The notes under the pieces were generated by a model that had not been told where the DNA came from, made no database searches, and saw only the letters and a program-made list of their open reading frames with translations. Below, in pieces: positions 13,000-21,560 of a DNA stretch of 64,000 nt. The DNA is from Methylobacterium sp. WSM2598. GTDB taxonomy: Bacteria; Pseudomonadota; Alphaproteobacteria; Rhizobiales; Beijerinckiaceae. Made by a program: the position numbers and the translations under genes. Where the stretch lies: NCBI RefSeq assembly GCF_000379105.1, contig NZ_KB900609.1, forward strand, positions 6,629,814-6,693,813. Direction: 5' to 3'. Numbering within the stretch: the first letter of the stretch is position 1; each line of letters opens with the position of its first letter.

Positions 13000-13626
13000 T
13001 CAGCGCCGCGTCACGTCTCCGCCGCCCTCGGGCCGGCGCATCTCGAAGCGGCTCTGGCCGTCGACCGCGAAGTAGTCGAAGTAGCCGCCCCGCATCAGCG
13101 GCTGCATGGCGCCGGTATCGACCCGGCCCGCCTCCGTGACGAAGCGGTCGTCGACGTAGATCGAGACGACCTGCCCGATCACCATGAAGTAGCGGGCCTC
13201 GCCGCCGCCCAGGGGCACGAGCGGGACGGTCTGCAGCCAGCGGCACTCGATGGCGGCGGGCGCCTCGGCCACCCGGGGCGGGCGCACCTTGCGCGAGGGC
13301 GCCGGGGTGAGCCCCGCGAAGGCGAACTCGCTCTCGCCCCGCGGCAGGGGCGCCGAGGTCCTGTTCATGGCGTCCTTGAGGGCGAGGCTGGCGAAGCTGC
13401 AGACGAACTCGCCGCCCTCCTCCGCGAAGGCGAGCGCGTCCTTGCGGCCGAAGGACGAGAACATCACCATCTCGGGATTGTCCGCGACCCCGTTGAAGAA
13501 CGAGTAGGGCGAGAGGTTGAGCCGCCCCTCGCGGTCGAGCGCGCTGATCCAACCGATCGGCCGCGGCGCGACGAGGGCCTTGAACGGGTTGTGGGGCAGC
13601 GGGCGGGTCTCGGCGTCGTAGTGCAT
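13000..13626 (-). CDS. Flavin reductase-like FMN-binding protein
   Basis: 208 residues of the split-barrel flavin reductase family. Conserved segments include ALVAPRPIGWISALDREGRLNLSPYSFF near residues 17-44, the FMN-contacting NPEMVMFSS, and GEFVCSFAS. The ATG at 13626 is preceded by CCGGAGGCCC. Such proteins use NAD(P)H to reduce FMN or act as FMN-binding oxidoreductases. It is transcribed alone on the minus strand, and its partner is unknown. Confidence 0.8.
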   Translation of the reverse strand: MHYDAETRPLPHNPFKALVAPRPIGWISALDREGRLNLSPYSFFNGVADNPEMVMFSSFGRKDALAFAEEGGEFVCSFASLALKDAMNRTSAPLPRGESEFAFAGLTPAPSRKVRPPRVAEAPAAIECRWLQTVPLVPLGGGEARYFMVIGQVVSIYVDDRFVTEAGRVDTGAMQPLMRGGYFDYFAVDGQSRFEMRRPEGGGDVTRR

Positions 13627-13770
13627 GGCGGGCCTCCGGGGATGGGCCGAGCCTAAGCACTATTCGCGGCCGCGGTCACCGGTGCGACGACGCGGACGAG
13701 CCTTCGGCCCGGCATCGGCGATCCGAGAGGGTCGACGGCCCGGCGCGTCCGCATCCTGGGCCGTCGGGAT

Positions 13771-13807
13771 GATCCGGGATCCGCTTGATCGAAGCGGCTC
13801 CCGGATC
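13771..13807. repeat. Dispersed palindromic repeat, copy A
   Basis: A GATCCGGGATCCGCTT...AAGCGGCTCCCGGATC hairpin that includes the stop codon of the nitroreductase gene at its edge. It belongs to the mosaic repeat family also found at 20351, 32740, 34848 and 41491. Here only the hairpin module is present. It probably acts as a terminator for the minus-strand nitroreductase gene. Confidence 0.75.
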
Positions 13808-14369
13808 AGACCCGCGTGACGATCGCCGCCAGGTCCGGGCGGGGCCGGTCCGCGGGCGCCTGGGCGGCGCGGCCGACATGGACGAAGCCCGCCATCCGCT
13901 CCTGCGGCGCGAGGCCGAGCGCGTCGAGCACCCGCCGGTCGTAGGCGATCCACTCGGTGAGCCAGGCGGTCGCGAAGCCCATCGCGTTCGCCGCCACGAC
14001 GAGGTTCATCGCCGCCGCCCCCGCCGACAGCACCTGCTCCCAGTCCGGGATCTTCACGTGGGGGCCGGCCCGCGACACCACCCCGACCACGAGCGGCGCC
14101 TGGGCGAGCCGGTCGCGCTCGAGGGCGCGCCGCGCCGCGTCGGCCTCCGGGTGGTCCGCCGCGTAGGCCGCCTCGATCACCGCGCCGATCCGCGCCGCCC
14201 CCTCGCCCTCGATCACCAGGAAGCGCCAGGGCGCCAGCTTGCCGTGGTCCGGCACCCGCGACGCGATGGTGAGGAGCGTCGCGAGTTCCTCGGGCGTCGG
14301 GCCCGGGCCGGCGAGGAGCGCGGGAGGGACCGAGCGTCGGCGGCGCAGCAAGTCGAGAGTCGCGTTCAT
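13806..14369 (-). CDS. Nitroreductase family protein (YdjA-like)
   Basis: 187 residues. The start (LDLLRRRRSVPPALLAGPGPTPEELATLL) and the SRVPDHGKLAPWRFLVI motif are typical of YdjA-type FMN nitroreductases, as is the later AAMNLVVAANAMGFATAWLT. The ATG at 14369 follows GAAGGTCCG; a longer frame upstream is unsupported. It is expected to be an FMN- and NAD(P)H-dependent homodimeric oxidoreductase of unknown physiological substrate. The stop codon lies inside a palindromic repeat. Confidence 0.85.
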   Translation of the reverse strand: MNATLDLLRRRRSVPPALLAGPGPTPEELATLLTIASRVPDHGKLAPWRFLVIEGEGAARIGAVIEAAYAADHPEADAARRALERDRLAQAPLVVGVVSRAGPHVKIPDWEQVLSAGAAAMNLVVAANAMGFATAWLTEWIAYDRRVLDALGLAPQERMAGFVHVGRAAQAPADRPRPDLAAIVTRV

Positions 14370-14545
14370 CGGACCTTCAGTGCGGATGAGCCAGAGACGA
14401 GGCGGGGCAAGGCGGGCCGCCGCGCCGCCCCTCCTCTTAGGCGCCGCGCGGCGGGCTTTGCAATCCGGCCCGAAAACCGTCACGGGGATCGGGCACGCGG
14501 CCCGCCGACCGCACCCGTGGGACACGACCTGCCGGAAGCCCGACC

Positions 14546-16951
14546 ATGAGCCGCCTCCCCGCCCCGCCGCGCGACCAGGCCTGGACGCCGCGCGACGTCC
14601 GCCTCGCGCTCGCCGCCGTGCTGATCTTCTGGGCCGCCGCCGCCGCGGTCTGGCCGCTCACCGGCGCGGTCGTGCCGTGGGATTCCAAGAACCACTTCTA
14701 CCCGATGCTGCGCTACCTCGGCGCCGCCCTGGCGAACGGGGAATTGCCGCTGTGGAATCCCTACCACTTCGCCGGCCACCCCTCCGTGGCGGACCCGCAA
14801 TCGCTCCTGTTCACGCCGACCATGCTGCTCTTCGCGTGGCTCGACCCGTCGCCCTCGATGGAGCTGTTCGACGCGGTGGTCTTCGCCCATCTCCTGCCGG
14901 CCGCCGTGGCGATGCTGCCGCTGTTCCGCCGCCGGGGCTGGCACCCGGCCGGGGCGGTCGCCGCCGCCATGATCTTCGTCCTCGGCGGTTCGGCCTCGGC
15001 GCGGCTGCAGCACACGGGCATGATCCTGTCCTACGGCTACTTCCCCCTCGCCCTCTGGCTGCTTGAGGAGGCGCTGGACCGGCGCTCCCTCGCCTTCGGC
15101 CTCGGCTTCGCGGTGGCGGCGGCGCTGATGACGGTCGGGCGGGACCAGGTGGCCTTCCTGTGCGGCACCGTGCTGATCGCCCGCGCCCTCTGGGCGGTGC
15201 TGGAGGCGCCGGCGCCCCTCGCCTTCCTGCGCACGCGGCTTCCCCTGCTCGCCGCGATGGGGCTCGTCGGCGGGGCGCTGCTGGCGGTGCCCTCCCTGCT
15301 CACCATGCAGCTCCTGATGACCTCGACCCGGCCCTCCTTCGGCTACGGCGTCGCCGCCATGGGCTCGCTGCCGCCCCAGAGCCTCGCCACCGGCCTGTTC
15401 GCGGACGTGTTCGGGTCCCTGCGCTGGACCTACGATTACTGGGGCCCGGACTGGTCGTCCCTGGAGGGCGGCACCTGGACCGACCGGGCGATCAACTACA
15501 TCTTCGCCGGCACCATCCCGGCCCTGCTGATCCTCTGGCACGGGGTGGCGGGCGGGCGGCTCCTCGCCCGCGAGATCCGCTTCCCGGTCCTGGTGCTGGC
15601 CGGCGCGCTGACCTACGCGCTGGGGCGCTACACCCCGCTCTTCGCCCTGCTGTTCGACCACGTGCCGGGCATCGACCTCTACCGCCGGCCCGCCGACGCG
15701 ACCTTCGTGGTCAATATCGGCCTCGCGCTCACGGCCGGCTACCTCGTCCACCGCTACGTGCGCGACGGCCTGCCCGCCCTGCCGCGCGGCCGGGGCCGCC
15801 TGCTGCCGCTCCTCGCACTCGCGCTCCTGGCCGCCGCGCTCGCCGGCGCCCTGCTCTTCTCGGGGCCGCGCGGGCACCTCGCTGACGCCCTGCGGGACAT
15901 CGCGCTGGGGGCGGGCCTCGCGGGGGCGGCGGTGCTCGTCCTGCGCCGGCCGCGCTCGCGGGCGCTCGCGGCCGCGGGCCTCGTCGCGGTGACCGGGGCG
16001 GAGCTGATCTGGCGCAATGCCGGCTCGTCGCTCAACGCCGAGCCCGCCGAGCGCTACGCGGTGTTCCGGCAATTGCCCCCCGAGCAGCTCCAGGGCCTCA
16101 CCATCCTCAAGGCCGAGCTCGACGCCCGCCACGCCAAGGGCGACCATCCCCGCGTCGAGATCCTGGGGCTGGGCGGGGCGTGGCAGAACGCCTCGATGGT
16201 GCTCGGGCTCGAGGACACGATCGGCTACAATCCCCTGCGCCTGTCCGATTACGAGCGGGCCGTCGGCCCCGGCGAGAACGCCGCCGACCCGAACCTGCGC
16301 CAGTTCCCGGCCCTGTTCCGCGGCTACCGCTCGCGGCTCGCGAGCCTGCTCGGCCTCGAATACCTCGTCCTCGACCGCCCGGCCGAGCGCCTGCCCAGGC
16401 ATTTCCCGCAGCTGACCGGGGCGAAGCTCCTCTACGGCTCGGGCCAGATGTGGATCTACCGCCTCGACCCGGCCCGGCCCCGCGCCTACCTCGCCACCCG
16501 CCTCGTCCCGGTCGAGTCCGAGGACGTGCTCTCGCAGGACGAATTGCCGGAATTCGAGGGGAACGACACCGCCCTGATCGACCAGGACAGCCTGCCGAAG
16601 GTCAAGGGATCCTACGGCCAGGCCGATCCCGCCGCCCAGGTGACGCCCGCCGCCGGCGGCGCGCAGATCCTCGCCTATCGCCGCACTCTCGTCACGGTGG
16701 AGGTCGACACCGACCGCGACGCCGTGCTGGTGCTGCACGATCTCTACTATCCGGGCTGGCAGGCGCGGGTGGACGGCGTGCGCCGGCCGATCCTGCGCAC
16801 CAACCTGCTGTTCCGCGGCGTCGAGGTGCCCAAGGGGCGCCACGTGGTGGAGTTCCGGTTCCGGCCCCTCTCGGTCGGCAACCTGATGGCGGCGGCGAGC
16901 GACCTGCTGGCGAGGGACGGGAATGAGGCGGGCGAGACGGCTCTTCGGTAA
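14546..16951 (+). CDS. YfhO-family integral membrane protein
   Basis: An 801-residue protein with more than ten hydrophobic segments in residues 20-475. An extracytoplasmic loop after the first segment carries WDSKNHFYP (about residues 47-56), as in GT-C-like glycosyltransferases. A soluble C-terminal domain ends with VLVLHDLYYPGWQARVDG, the YfhO signature. The family is linked to glycosylation of cell-surface polymers. The next gene starts 29 bp before its stop, so the two are translationally coupled, and the secreted partner may act with it. Confidence 0.8.
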   Translation: MSRLPAPPRDQAWTPRDVRLALAAVLIFWAAAAAVWPLTGAVVPWDSKNHFYPMLRYLGAALANGELPLWNPYHFAGHPSVADPQSLLFTPTMLLFAWLDPSPSMELFDAVVFAHLLPAAVAMLPLFRRRGWHPAGAVAAAMIFVLGGSASARLQHTGMILSYGYFPLALWLLEEALDRRSLAFGLGFAVAAALMTVGRDQVAFLCGTVLIARALWAVLEAPAPLAFLRTRLPLLAAMGLVGGALLAVPSLLTMQLLMTSTRPSFGYGVAAMGSLPPQSLATGLFADVFGSLRWTYDYWGPDWSSLEGGTWTDRAINYIFAGTIPALLILWHGVAGGRLLAREIRFPVLVLAGALTYALGRYTPLFALLFDHVPGIDLYRRPADATFVVNIGLALTAGYLVHRYVRDGLPALPRGRGRLLPLLALALLAAALAGALLFSGPRGHLADALRDIALGAGLAGAAVLVLRRPRSRALAAAGLVAVTGAELIWRNAGSSLNAEPAERYAVFRQLPPEQLQGLTILKAELDARHAKGDHPRVEILGLGGAWQNASMVLGLEDTIGYNPLRLSDYERAVGPGENAADPNLRQFPALFRGYRSRLASLLGLEYLVLDRPAERLPRHFPQLTGAKLLYGSGQMWIYRLDPARPRAYLATRLVPVESEDVLSQDELPEFEGNDTALIDQDSLPKVKGSYGQADPAAQVTPAAGGAQILAYRRTLVTVEVDTDRDAVLVLHDLYYPGWQARVDGVRRPILRTNLLFRGVEVPKGRHVVEFRFRPLSVGNLMAAASDLLARDGNEAGETALR

Positions 16952-17861
16952 GGCGGTCCTCGGCGGAGTCGTCCTCGGCGGCGCGGCCCTGGGGCTCGCC
17001 GGCGCGGGTCCGGCGGCGGCCCAGGAACCGGGGCGCCCGACGCCGTCCATGGCGAACCCGCCCCTGGCCAATCCCGCCATGACGCCCCCCGCGCCGGGCC
17101 CCGCGGAGGCGCCGCTCTCCCTGCGCGCCGTGCTGACGAGCGAGGGCAAGCCGATCCGCGGCGGCCTGACCTGGCGCATCTACGAGGATCGCGGCGATGC
17201 CGGGAAACCCGCCCTGCTCGCCCGTTCGGACGAGCCCCAGCCGACCTTCCGGCTGGCGCCGGGCAGCTACCTCGCCAACGTCACCTACGGCTTCGTCAGC
17301 ACCTCGAAGCGCGTCACCCTGGCGCCGACCGGGCTGCAGGACCAGGTCACGGTCAATGCCGGGGCGCTGCGCCTCGCCGGCGCGGTCGGCGATGCCCGGA
17401 TCCCGCCGGGCCAGCTCGCCTTCGCGATCTTCGTGCCGATCGGCAACAACCCGGAGGGGCGGCTGGTCCGCGACGGGGTCAAGGCCGGCGAGCTGATCCG
17501 GCTGCCGGAGGGCACCTACCACGTGGTCTCGACCTGGGGCGATTCCAACGCCATCCAGCGCGCCGACCTCAAGGTCGAGAACGGCCGCATCACCGACGCG
17601 ACCCTCAACCACCGGGCCGCGACCGTGACCCTCAAGCTCGTGGCCGCGCCCGGCACCGAGGCCTTCGCGGGCACCGCCTTCTCGGTGCTCACCCCGGGCG
17701 GCGACACGATCCGCGAGGCGATCGGCGCCTTCCCGCAGGTGACCCTGGCGGAGGGCGAGTACCAGCTCATCGCCCGCCACGACGGCAAGGTCTACACCCA
17801 GGACTTCAAGGTCGAGAGCGGCGTCGACCGCGACATCGAGGCGATCGCCAAGGACCCTTGA
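16923..17861 (+). CDS. Secreted protein with repeated beta-sandwich-like segments
   Basis: 312 residues with a signal peptide (residues 1-33, ending GPAAAQ) and a Pro-rich linker. Repeated segments such as PGSYLANVTYG, EGTYHVVSTWGDS and EGEYQLIARHDG resemble carboxypeptidase-regulatory-like or Ig-like beta domains. No catalytic motif is seen. The ATG at 16923 lies within the end of the YfhO gene, with GAGGGACGGG upstream. It probably functions in the periplasm or cell envelope together with the YfhO protein; the exact role is unknown. Confidence 0.65.
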   Translation: MRRARRLFGKAVLGGVVLGGAALGLAGAGPAAAQEPGRPTPSMANPPLANPAMTPPAPGPAEAPLSLRAVLTSEGKPIRGGLTWRIYEDRGDAGKPALLARSDEPQPTFRLAPGSYLANVTYGFVSTSKRVTLAPTGLQDQVTVNAGALRLAGAVGDARIPPGQLAFAIFVPIGNNPEGRLVRDGVKAGELIRLPEGTYHVVSTWGDSNAIQRADLKVENGRITDATLNHRAATVTLKLVAAPGTEAFAGTAFSVLTPGGDTIREAIGAFPQVTLAEGEYQLIARHDGKVYTQDFKVESGVDRDIEAIAKDP

Positions 17862-17895
17862 GCCCCGCCGCACCCGGGCCGCCCCGGTCGGGGTA

Positions 17896-18813
17896 TCACG
17901 CGAAGCGCTTGGCGGCCGCCACCGTGGCGACGACGCCGGCGCAGGCGAGGACCAGGGCCGCGTCGACCGGCTCGCCCAGCACGAGCCCGGCGAGGATCAG
18001 GCTGAAGAAGGGCTGGAGCAACTGCACCTGCCCCACCGCCGCGATGCCGCCCCGGGCGAGGCCCCGGTACCAGAACACGAAGCCGATCAGCATGCTGAAC
18101 AGCGACACGTAGGCGAGGCTCGCCAGCGCCGGCAGGCCGACGCCCGCCCACCCCCCCGGCCGCAGCAGCCACGCGGCGGGCAGCGAGACCGGGAGCGACA
18201 GCACGAGCGCCCAGGCCACCACCTGCCAGCCGCCGAGCCGCCGGGCGAGCCGCGCGCCCTCCGCGTAGCCGAGGGCGCAGAGCACCATCCCGAGGAACAG
18301 CCACGCATCCCCCGCCCCGAGCCGGCCCCCGCCCTGGCGCAGGGCGAAACCGGCCACGATCGCGCTGCCGAGGCCCGAGAACAGCCAGAAGGCCCGCCGC
18401 GGGCGCTCGCTCCCCCGCCAGACGCCGAACAGGGCGGTGGCGAGCGGCAGGCAGGCGACCGTCACGGTGCCGTGCGCGGCCGTGACGGTCCGGAGGGCGA
18501 GCGCCGTGCAGAGCGGCCAGCCGAGCACCACGCCGAGCGCCACCAGGGCGAGCGCGCCGAGGTCGCGCCGCCCGGGCGCCGGCTGGCGCAGGAGAGCGAG
18601 GAGCCCGAGCGCCGTCAGCCCCGCCGCCCCGGCCCGGAAGGCCGTCACGAAGAAGGGGTCGAGGTCCGCCACCGCGACCCGGGTCGCCGGCAGGGAGCCG
18701 GCGAAGATCACGACGCCGATCAGCCCGTCGCGCAGGGCCCGGCGGGCCACGGCCCGGTCCGCCCTCTCCCGCTCCGGCATCGTCGTCCCGGCGGCCAAGA
18801 CCTCGCTGCGCAT
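17896..18813 (-). CDS. EamA/DMT-family transporter
   Basis: 305 residues with about ten membrane segments arranged as two EamA repeats (for example GLIGVVIFAGSLPATRVAVADLDPFF in the first and LGMVLCALGYAEGARLAR at the start of the second). It is a predicted inner-membrane metabolite exporter. It is transcribed divergently from a MocR-type regulator across about 100 bp, a frequent arrangement in which the regulator controls the transporter. The ATG at 18813 has a GGGGGATGCG upstream. Confidence 0.85.
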   Translation of the reverse strand: MRSEVLAAGTTMPERERADRAVARRALRDGLIGVVIFAGSLPATRVAVADLDPFFVTAFRAGAAGLTALGLLALLRQPAPGRRDLGALALVALGVVLGWPLCTALALRTVTAAHGTVTVACLPLATALFGVWRGSERPRRAFWLFSGLGSAIVAGFALRQGGGRLGAGDAWLFLGMVLCALGYAEGARLARRLGGWQVVAWALVLSLPVSLPAAWLLRPGGWAGVGLPALASLAYVSLFSMLIGFVFWYRGLARGGIAAVGQVQLLQPFFSLILAGLVLGEPVDAALVLACAGVVATVAAAKRFA

Positions 18814-18917
18814 CGCATCCCCCCGATCAGCGCCACCATCGGGTGGACGGCCCTGTCGCGACAGGGACGGAACCGGTACGATCCGGACGAACTGTCCGGG
18901 TGCGGAGGCCAGTACGG
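18814..18917. promoter_or_regulatory. Divergent control region with 16-bp palindrome
   Basis: Between the EamA and MocR-type genes lies a perfect palindrome CCCTGTCGCGACAGGG at 18851-18866 and a second inverted repeat CCGGAC-GAACT-GTCCGG at 18883-18899. They are well placed to be operators for the MocR-type regulator. The functional link is inferred from position only. Confidence 0.5.
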
Positions 18918-20321
18918 ATGGAGACGGCGCGGGACGCGACCCGGACCGAGGCGGTGGCGGAGGCGATCCGCGCGCGGATCGCGGCCCGCGCCCTGGGCCC
19001 CGGCGCGCGCATCCCCTCGGTGCGCGGCCTCGCCGCCCAGATGGGGGTGTCGAAATCGACGGTGGTCGAGGCCTACGACCGGCTGGTGGCGGAGGGCGCC
19101 ATCGCGGCCCGGCCCGGCTCGGGCTTCTACGTGGCGGGGACGGCGCGGCCCCTCACCCTGGCGGAGATCGGCCCGCGCCTCGACCGGGCGGTGGATTCCC
19201 TCTGGGTGACCCGCCAGAGCCTGGAGGCGGGGACCGGGGTGCCGATGCCCGGCTGCGGCTGGCTCCCGCCCTCCTGGCTGCCGGACGAGGCCCTGCGCCG
19301 GGCCCTGCGCGGCCTCGCCCGCGGCGAGGCGGCGGACCTGCTGGCCTACGACGAGCCCCTGGGCCACGCCCCCCTGCGCCGCGCCCTCGCCCGCCGCCTG
19401 CACGACCGCGGCATCCCGGCCGGCCCCGAGCGGATCGTCCTCACCGATTCGGCCACGCAGGCCCTCGACCTCGTCGCCCGCCTGCTCCTGGAGCCCGGCG
19501 ACCCGGTGCTGGTGGACGATCCCTGCTACTTCAACTTCCGGTCCCTGCTGCAGGCCCACCGGGCGCGGCTCGTCGGGGTGCCGTGGACGCCGGCCGGCCC
19601 CGACCTCGACGCCTTCGCGGCGGCCCTGCGGGCGCATCGCCCCCGCCTCTACGTGACCAACTCGGCCTTCCAGAACCCGACCGGCGCGACGATGAGCGCC
19701 GGGATCGCCCATCGGCTGCTGCGGCTCGCCGAGGCGCACGACGTGCTGGTGGTCGAGGACGCGCTGTTCGAGGATCTCGACCCCGATCCGGCGCCCCGGC
19801 TCGCCACCCTCGACGGGCTCGACCGCGTGATCGCGATCGGCAGCTTCTCGAAGACGCTCTCGGCGGCGGTGCGCTGCGGCTACGCGGCGATGCGGCCGGA
19901 CTGGGTCAACCGGGTGGTCGACCTCAAGCTCGCCGCGAGCTTCGGCAGCGGGCGGCTCGCGGCCGGCCTCGTGCACCGCTTCCTGGCGGATGGCAGCTAC
20001 CGCCGCGCCCTCGACGGTCTGCGCGCCCGCCTCGCCGACGCGATGGGCGCGACGCGCCGCCGGCTCGCCGCGGCCGGCCTGACGCCCTGGCTCGAACCCC
20101 GCGGCGGGCTCTATCTCTGGGTGTCCCTGCCGGAGGGGCTGGACGCCGCCGGGATCGCCCGCCGGGCCCTGGCCGAGGGGGTGGTGCTCGCGCCGGGCAA
20201 CGTGTTCAGCCTGTCGCAGAGCGCCGGATCGTTCCTGCGCTTCAACGTGGCCCAATGCGCCGACCCGAAGGTCTTCGCCGTGCTGGAGCGGGCGATGGCG
20301 GCGGAGCGGGCGGCGCGCTGA
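18918..20321 (+). CDS. MocR-family regulator (GntR HTH + aminotransferase-like domain)
   Basis: 467 residues. A GntR-type winged helix (residues 7-70; ARIPSVRGLAAQMGVSKSTVVEAYDRLVAEG) is joined to a fold-type I PLP domain. The PLP domain shows TDSATQALDL, NSAFQNPTGATMS, VVEDALFEDL and the Schiff-base lysine in IGSFSKTLSAAVRCGY. MocR proteins sense PLP or amino-acid derivatives and activate neighbouring genes, here most likely the divergent EamA transporter. The ATG at 18918 follows TGCGGAGGCC. Confidence 0.9.
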   Translation: METARDATRTEAVAEAIRARIAARALGPGARIPSVRGLAAQMGVSKSTVVEAYDRLVAEGAIAARPGSGFYVAGTARPLTLAEIGPRLDRAVDSLWVTRQSLEAGTGVPMPGCGWLPPSWLPDEALRRALRGLARGEAADLLAYDEPLGHAPLRRALARRLHDRGIPAGPERIVLTDSATQALDLVARLLLEPGDPVLVDDPCYFNFRSLLQAHRARLVGVPWTPAGPDLDAFAAALRAHRPRLYVTNSAFQNPTGATMSAGIAHRLLRLAEAHDVLVVEDALFEDLDPDPAPRLATLDGLDRVIAIGSFSKTLSAAVRCGYAAMRPDWVNRVVDLKLAASFGSGRLAAGLVHRFLADGSYRRALDGLRARLADAMGATRRRLAAAGLTPWLEPRGGLYLWVSLPEGLDAAGIARRALAEGVVLAPGNVFSLSQSAGSFLRFNVAQCADPKVFAVLERAMAAERAAR

Positions 20322-20350
20322 GCCCGGGCGGCCGGGTTCTCCGGGGGGCG

Positions 20351-20460
20351 TCACGCCCGATCCGCTCGATCCCTTCGGGATGGCGGATTGGGGCTTCGCT
20401 CAGGCGCCGCGCGGGCGCGTGATCCGGGATCCGCTTCGATCAACCGGATCCCGCATCACG
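20351..20460. repeat. Dispersed mosaic palindromic repeat, copy B
   Basis: Module 1 (20351-20420) contains GATCCCTTCGGGATGGCGGATTGG, broken by a small CCC-TTC-GGG hairpin, and GCTCAGGCGCCGCGCGGGCG. Module 2 (20419-20459) is a hairpin of GTGATCCGGGATCCGCTT and GGATCCCGCATCAC. It lies between two convergent genes (MocR and the nuclease) and probably serves as a shared terminator. The same modules recur at 13771, 32740, 34848 and 41491. Confidence 0.75.
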
Positions 20461-20567
20461 CGGTTCTCGGTCGATCGGTTCAGCGTCGCCGCACGGCGAG
20501 GCTGAGACCGGCTGCCCGGCCTGCGCGTTCCCGCTCCCCCGTTCCCGGACGGGTGGGCGCCCGCCCC

Positions 20568-21560
20568 TCACCGCCGCCGCGCCACCGCCTCCTCCATCAG
20601 GGAGCGGATCACCGCCCGCACCGGCTCGGGCGTGCCGTCGCGCAGGAACTTCGCCTCGATCGCCTCGCGGATCACCGCCCCGTCGTCGGTGCGCGCGAGG
20701 TCGGTGGCGCTCTCGGCGGAGAGGAGCGACACGAAGGCGCTCTCCGCCGGCTCCGCCTCGCCGCGCGCCGGCGCCACCTGCCTTCCCGTGAGGTCGAAGA
20801 CCTCGGCCCGGTGCGGCAGGACCTCCTCCACCGGCGCGAGGTCCGGGCCGAGCCGGAACACCGCGGGCGCATGGGTCAGGAGATCGACCGAGCCCCGGGT
20901 GATCGTGCCGGGGTTGAACCAGACGGTCCCGCCGAGCCGCGCGGGCGGGTGGCGCTTGTGGACGTGGCCGTTCACGGCGAGCGCGCAGCCGGCGATCGGG
21001 TGCGGCGGCACCGCCCCCGGATAGCCCGCCCCGAAGGCGAGGTCGTGGTGGGTGAGCCAGAGCACCCGGGAGGCCTCCGGCATCAGCCCGCGCACGTCCG
21101 CCGGGATCGGCTGGCCGTAGGGCGTCGCCCCGACCCCGAGCCGCAGCCCCGGCAGGGCGTAATGCGCGGCCGGCCCGGATTCCGCCGCCGCGTCGAGGAC
21201 GTCGCTCACCGCCAGCACGGCGAGGCTGTCCCCGTCCGACAGGCGGGTGTGGCGGATGTCGTGGTTGCCGACATTGGCGAGCGGCCGGTGGCGGAACCCC
21301 TTCAGGGTGCGGATGAGGCGCGCCTTGAGGCTCTCGTCGGGCTCGACCGGGTGCTCGAACAGGTCGCCGAGCAGCACCGGCGCGAGGTCGCGGGCATTGG
21401 CCAGGGCCACGCAATGGTCGAGCTTGGCGAGGACGGGGGCGGGCCAGTCCGGGTCCTTGCGCCGGCCCGGCCGCCGCGAGGCCACGTGGGGATCGCCGAT
21501 CAGGAGCAGGCCCGCGCAGGGCACGGGCGGGGCGTCGAGGCGCTCGCCGGCCAGGATCAC
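20568..21560 (-). CDS. SbcD/Mre11-like calcineurin-family phosphoesterase
   Basis: 330 residues. All metal-binding phosphoesterase motifs are visible in order: GDPHVAS near residue 22, LLGDLFEHP near 63, GNHD near 98, LTHHD near 160 and NGHVH near 190. The C-terminal ~120 residues are outside the catalytic core and could bind the ATPase partner. The GTG start at 21560 overlaps the ATPase stop (GTGA), showing translational coupling. It is presumably the nuclease subunit of an SbcCD/Mre11-Rad50-like complex whose ATPase has an unusual layout. Confidence 0.8.
   Translation of the reverse strand: MILAGERLDAPPVPCAGLLLIGDPHVASRRPGRRKDPDWPAPVLAKLDHCVALANARDLAPVLLGDLFEHPVEPDESLKARLIRTLKGFRHRPLANVGNHDIRHTRLSDGDSLAVLAVSDVLDAAAESGPAAHYALPGLRLGVGATPYGQPIPADVRGLMPEASRVLWLTHHDLAFGAGYPGAVPPHPIAGCALAVNGHVHKRHPPARLGGTVWFNPGTITRGSVDLLTHAPAVFRLGPDLAPVEEVLPHRAEVFDLTGRQVAPARGEAEPAESAFVSLLSAESATDLARTDDGAVIREAIEAKFLRDGTPEPVRAVIRSLMEEAVARRR

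Noticed and set aside
14480..17179. An ~900-codon minus-strand open frame opposite the YfhO gene
   Set aside because: Same kind of antisense artefact; no domain pattern, while the plus strand has TM segments and the YfhO motif.
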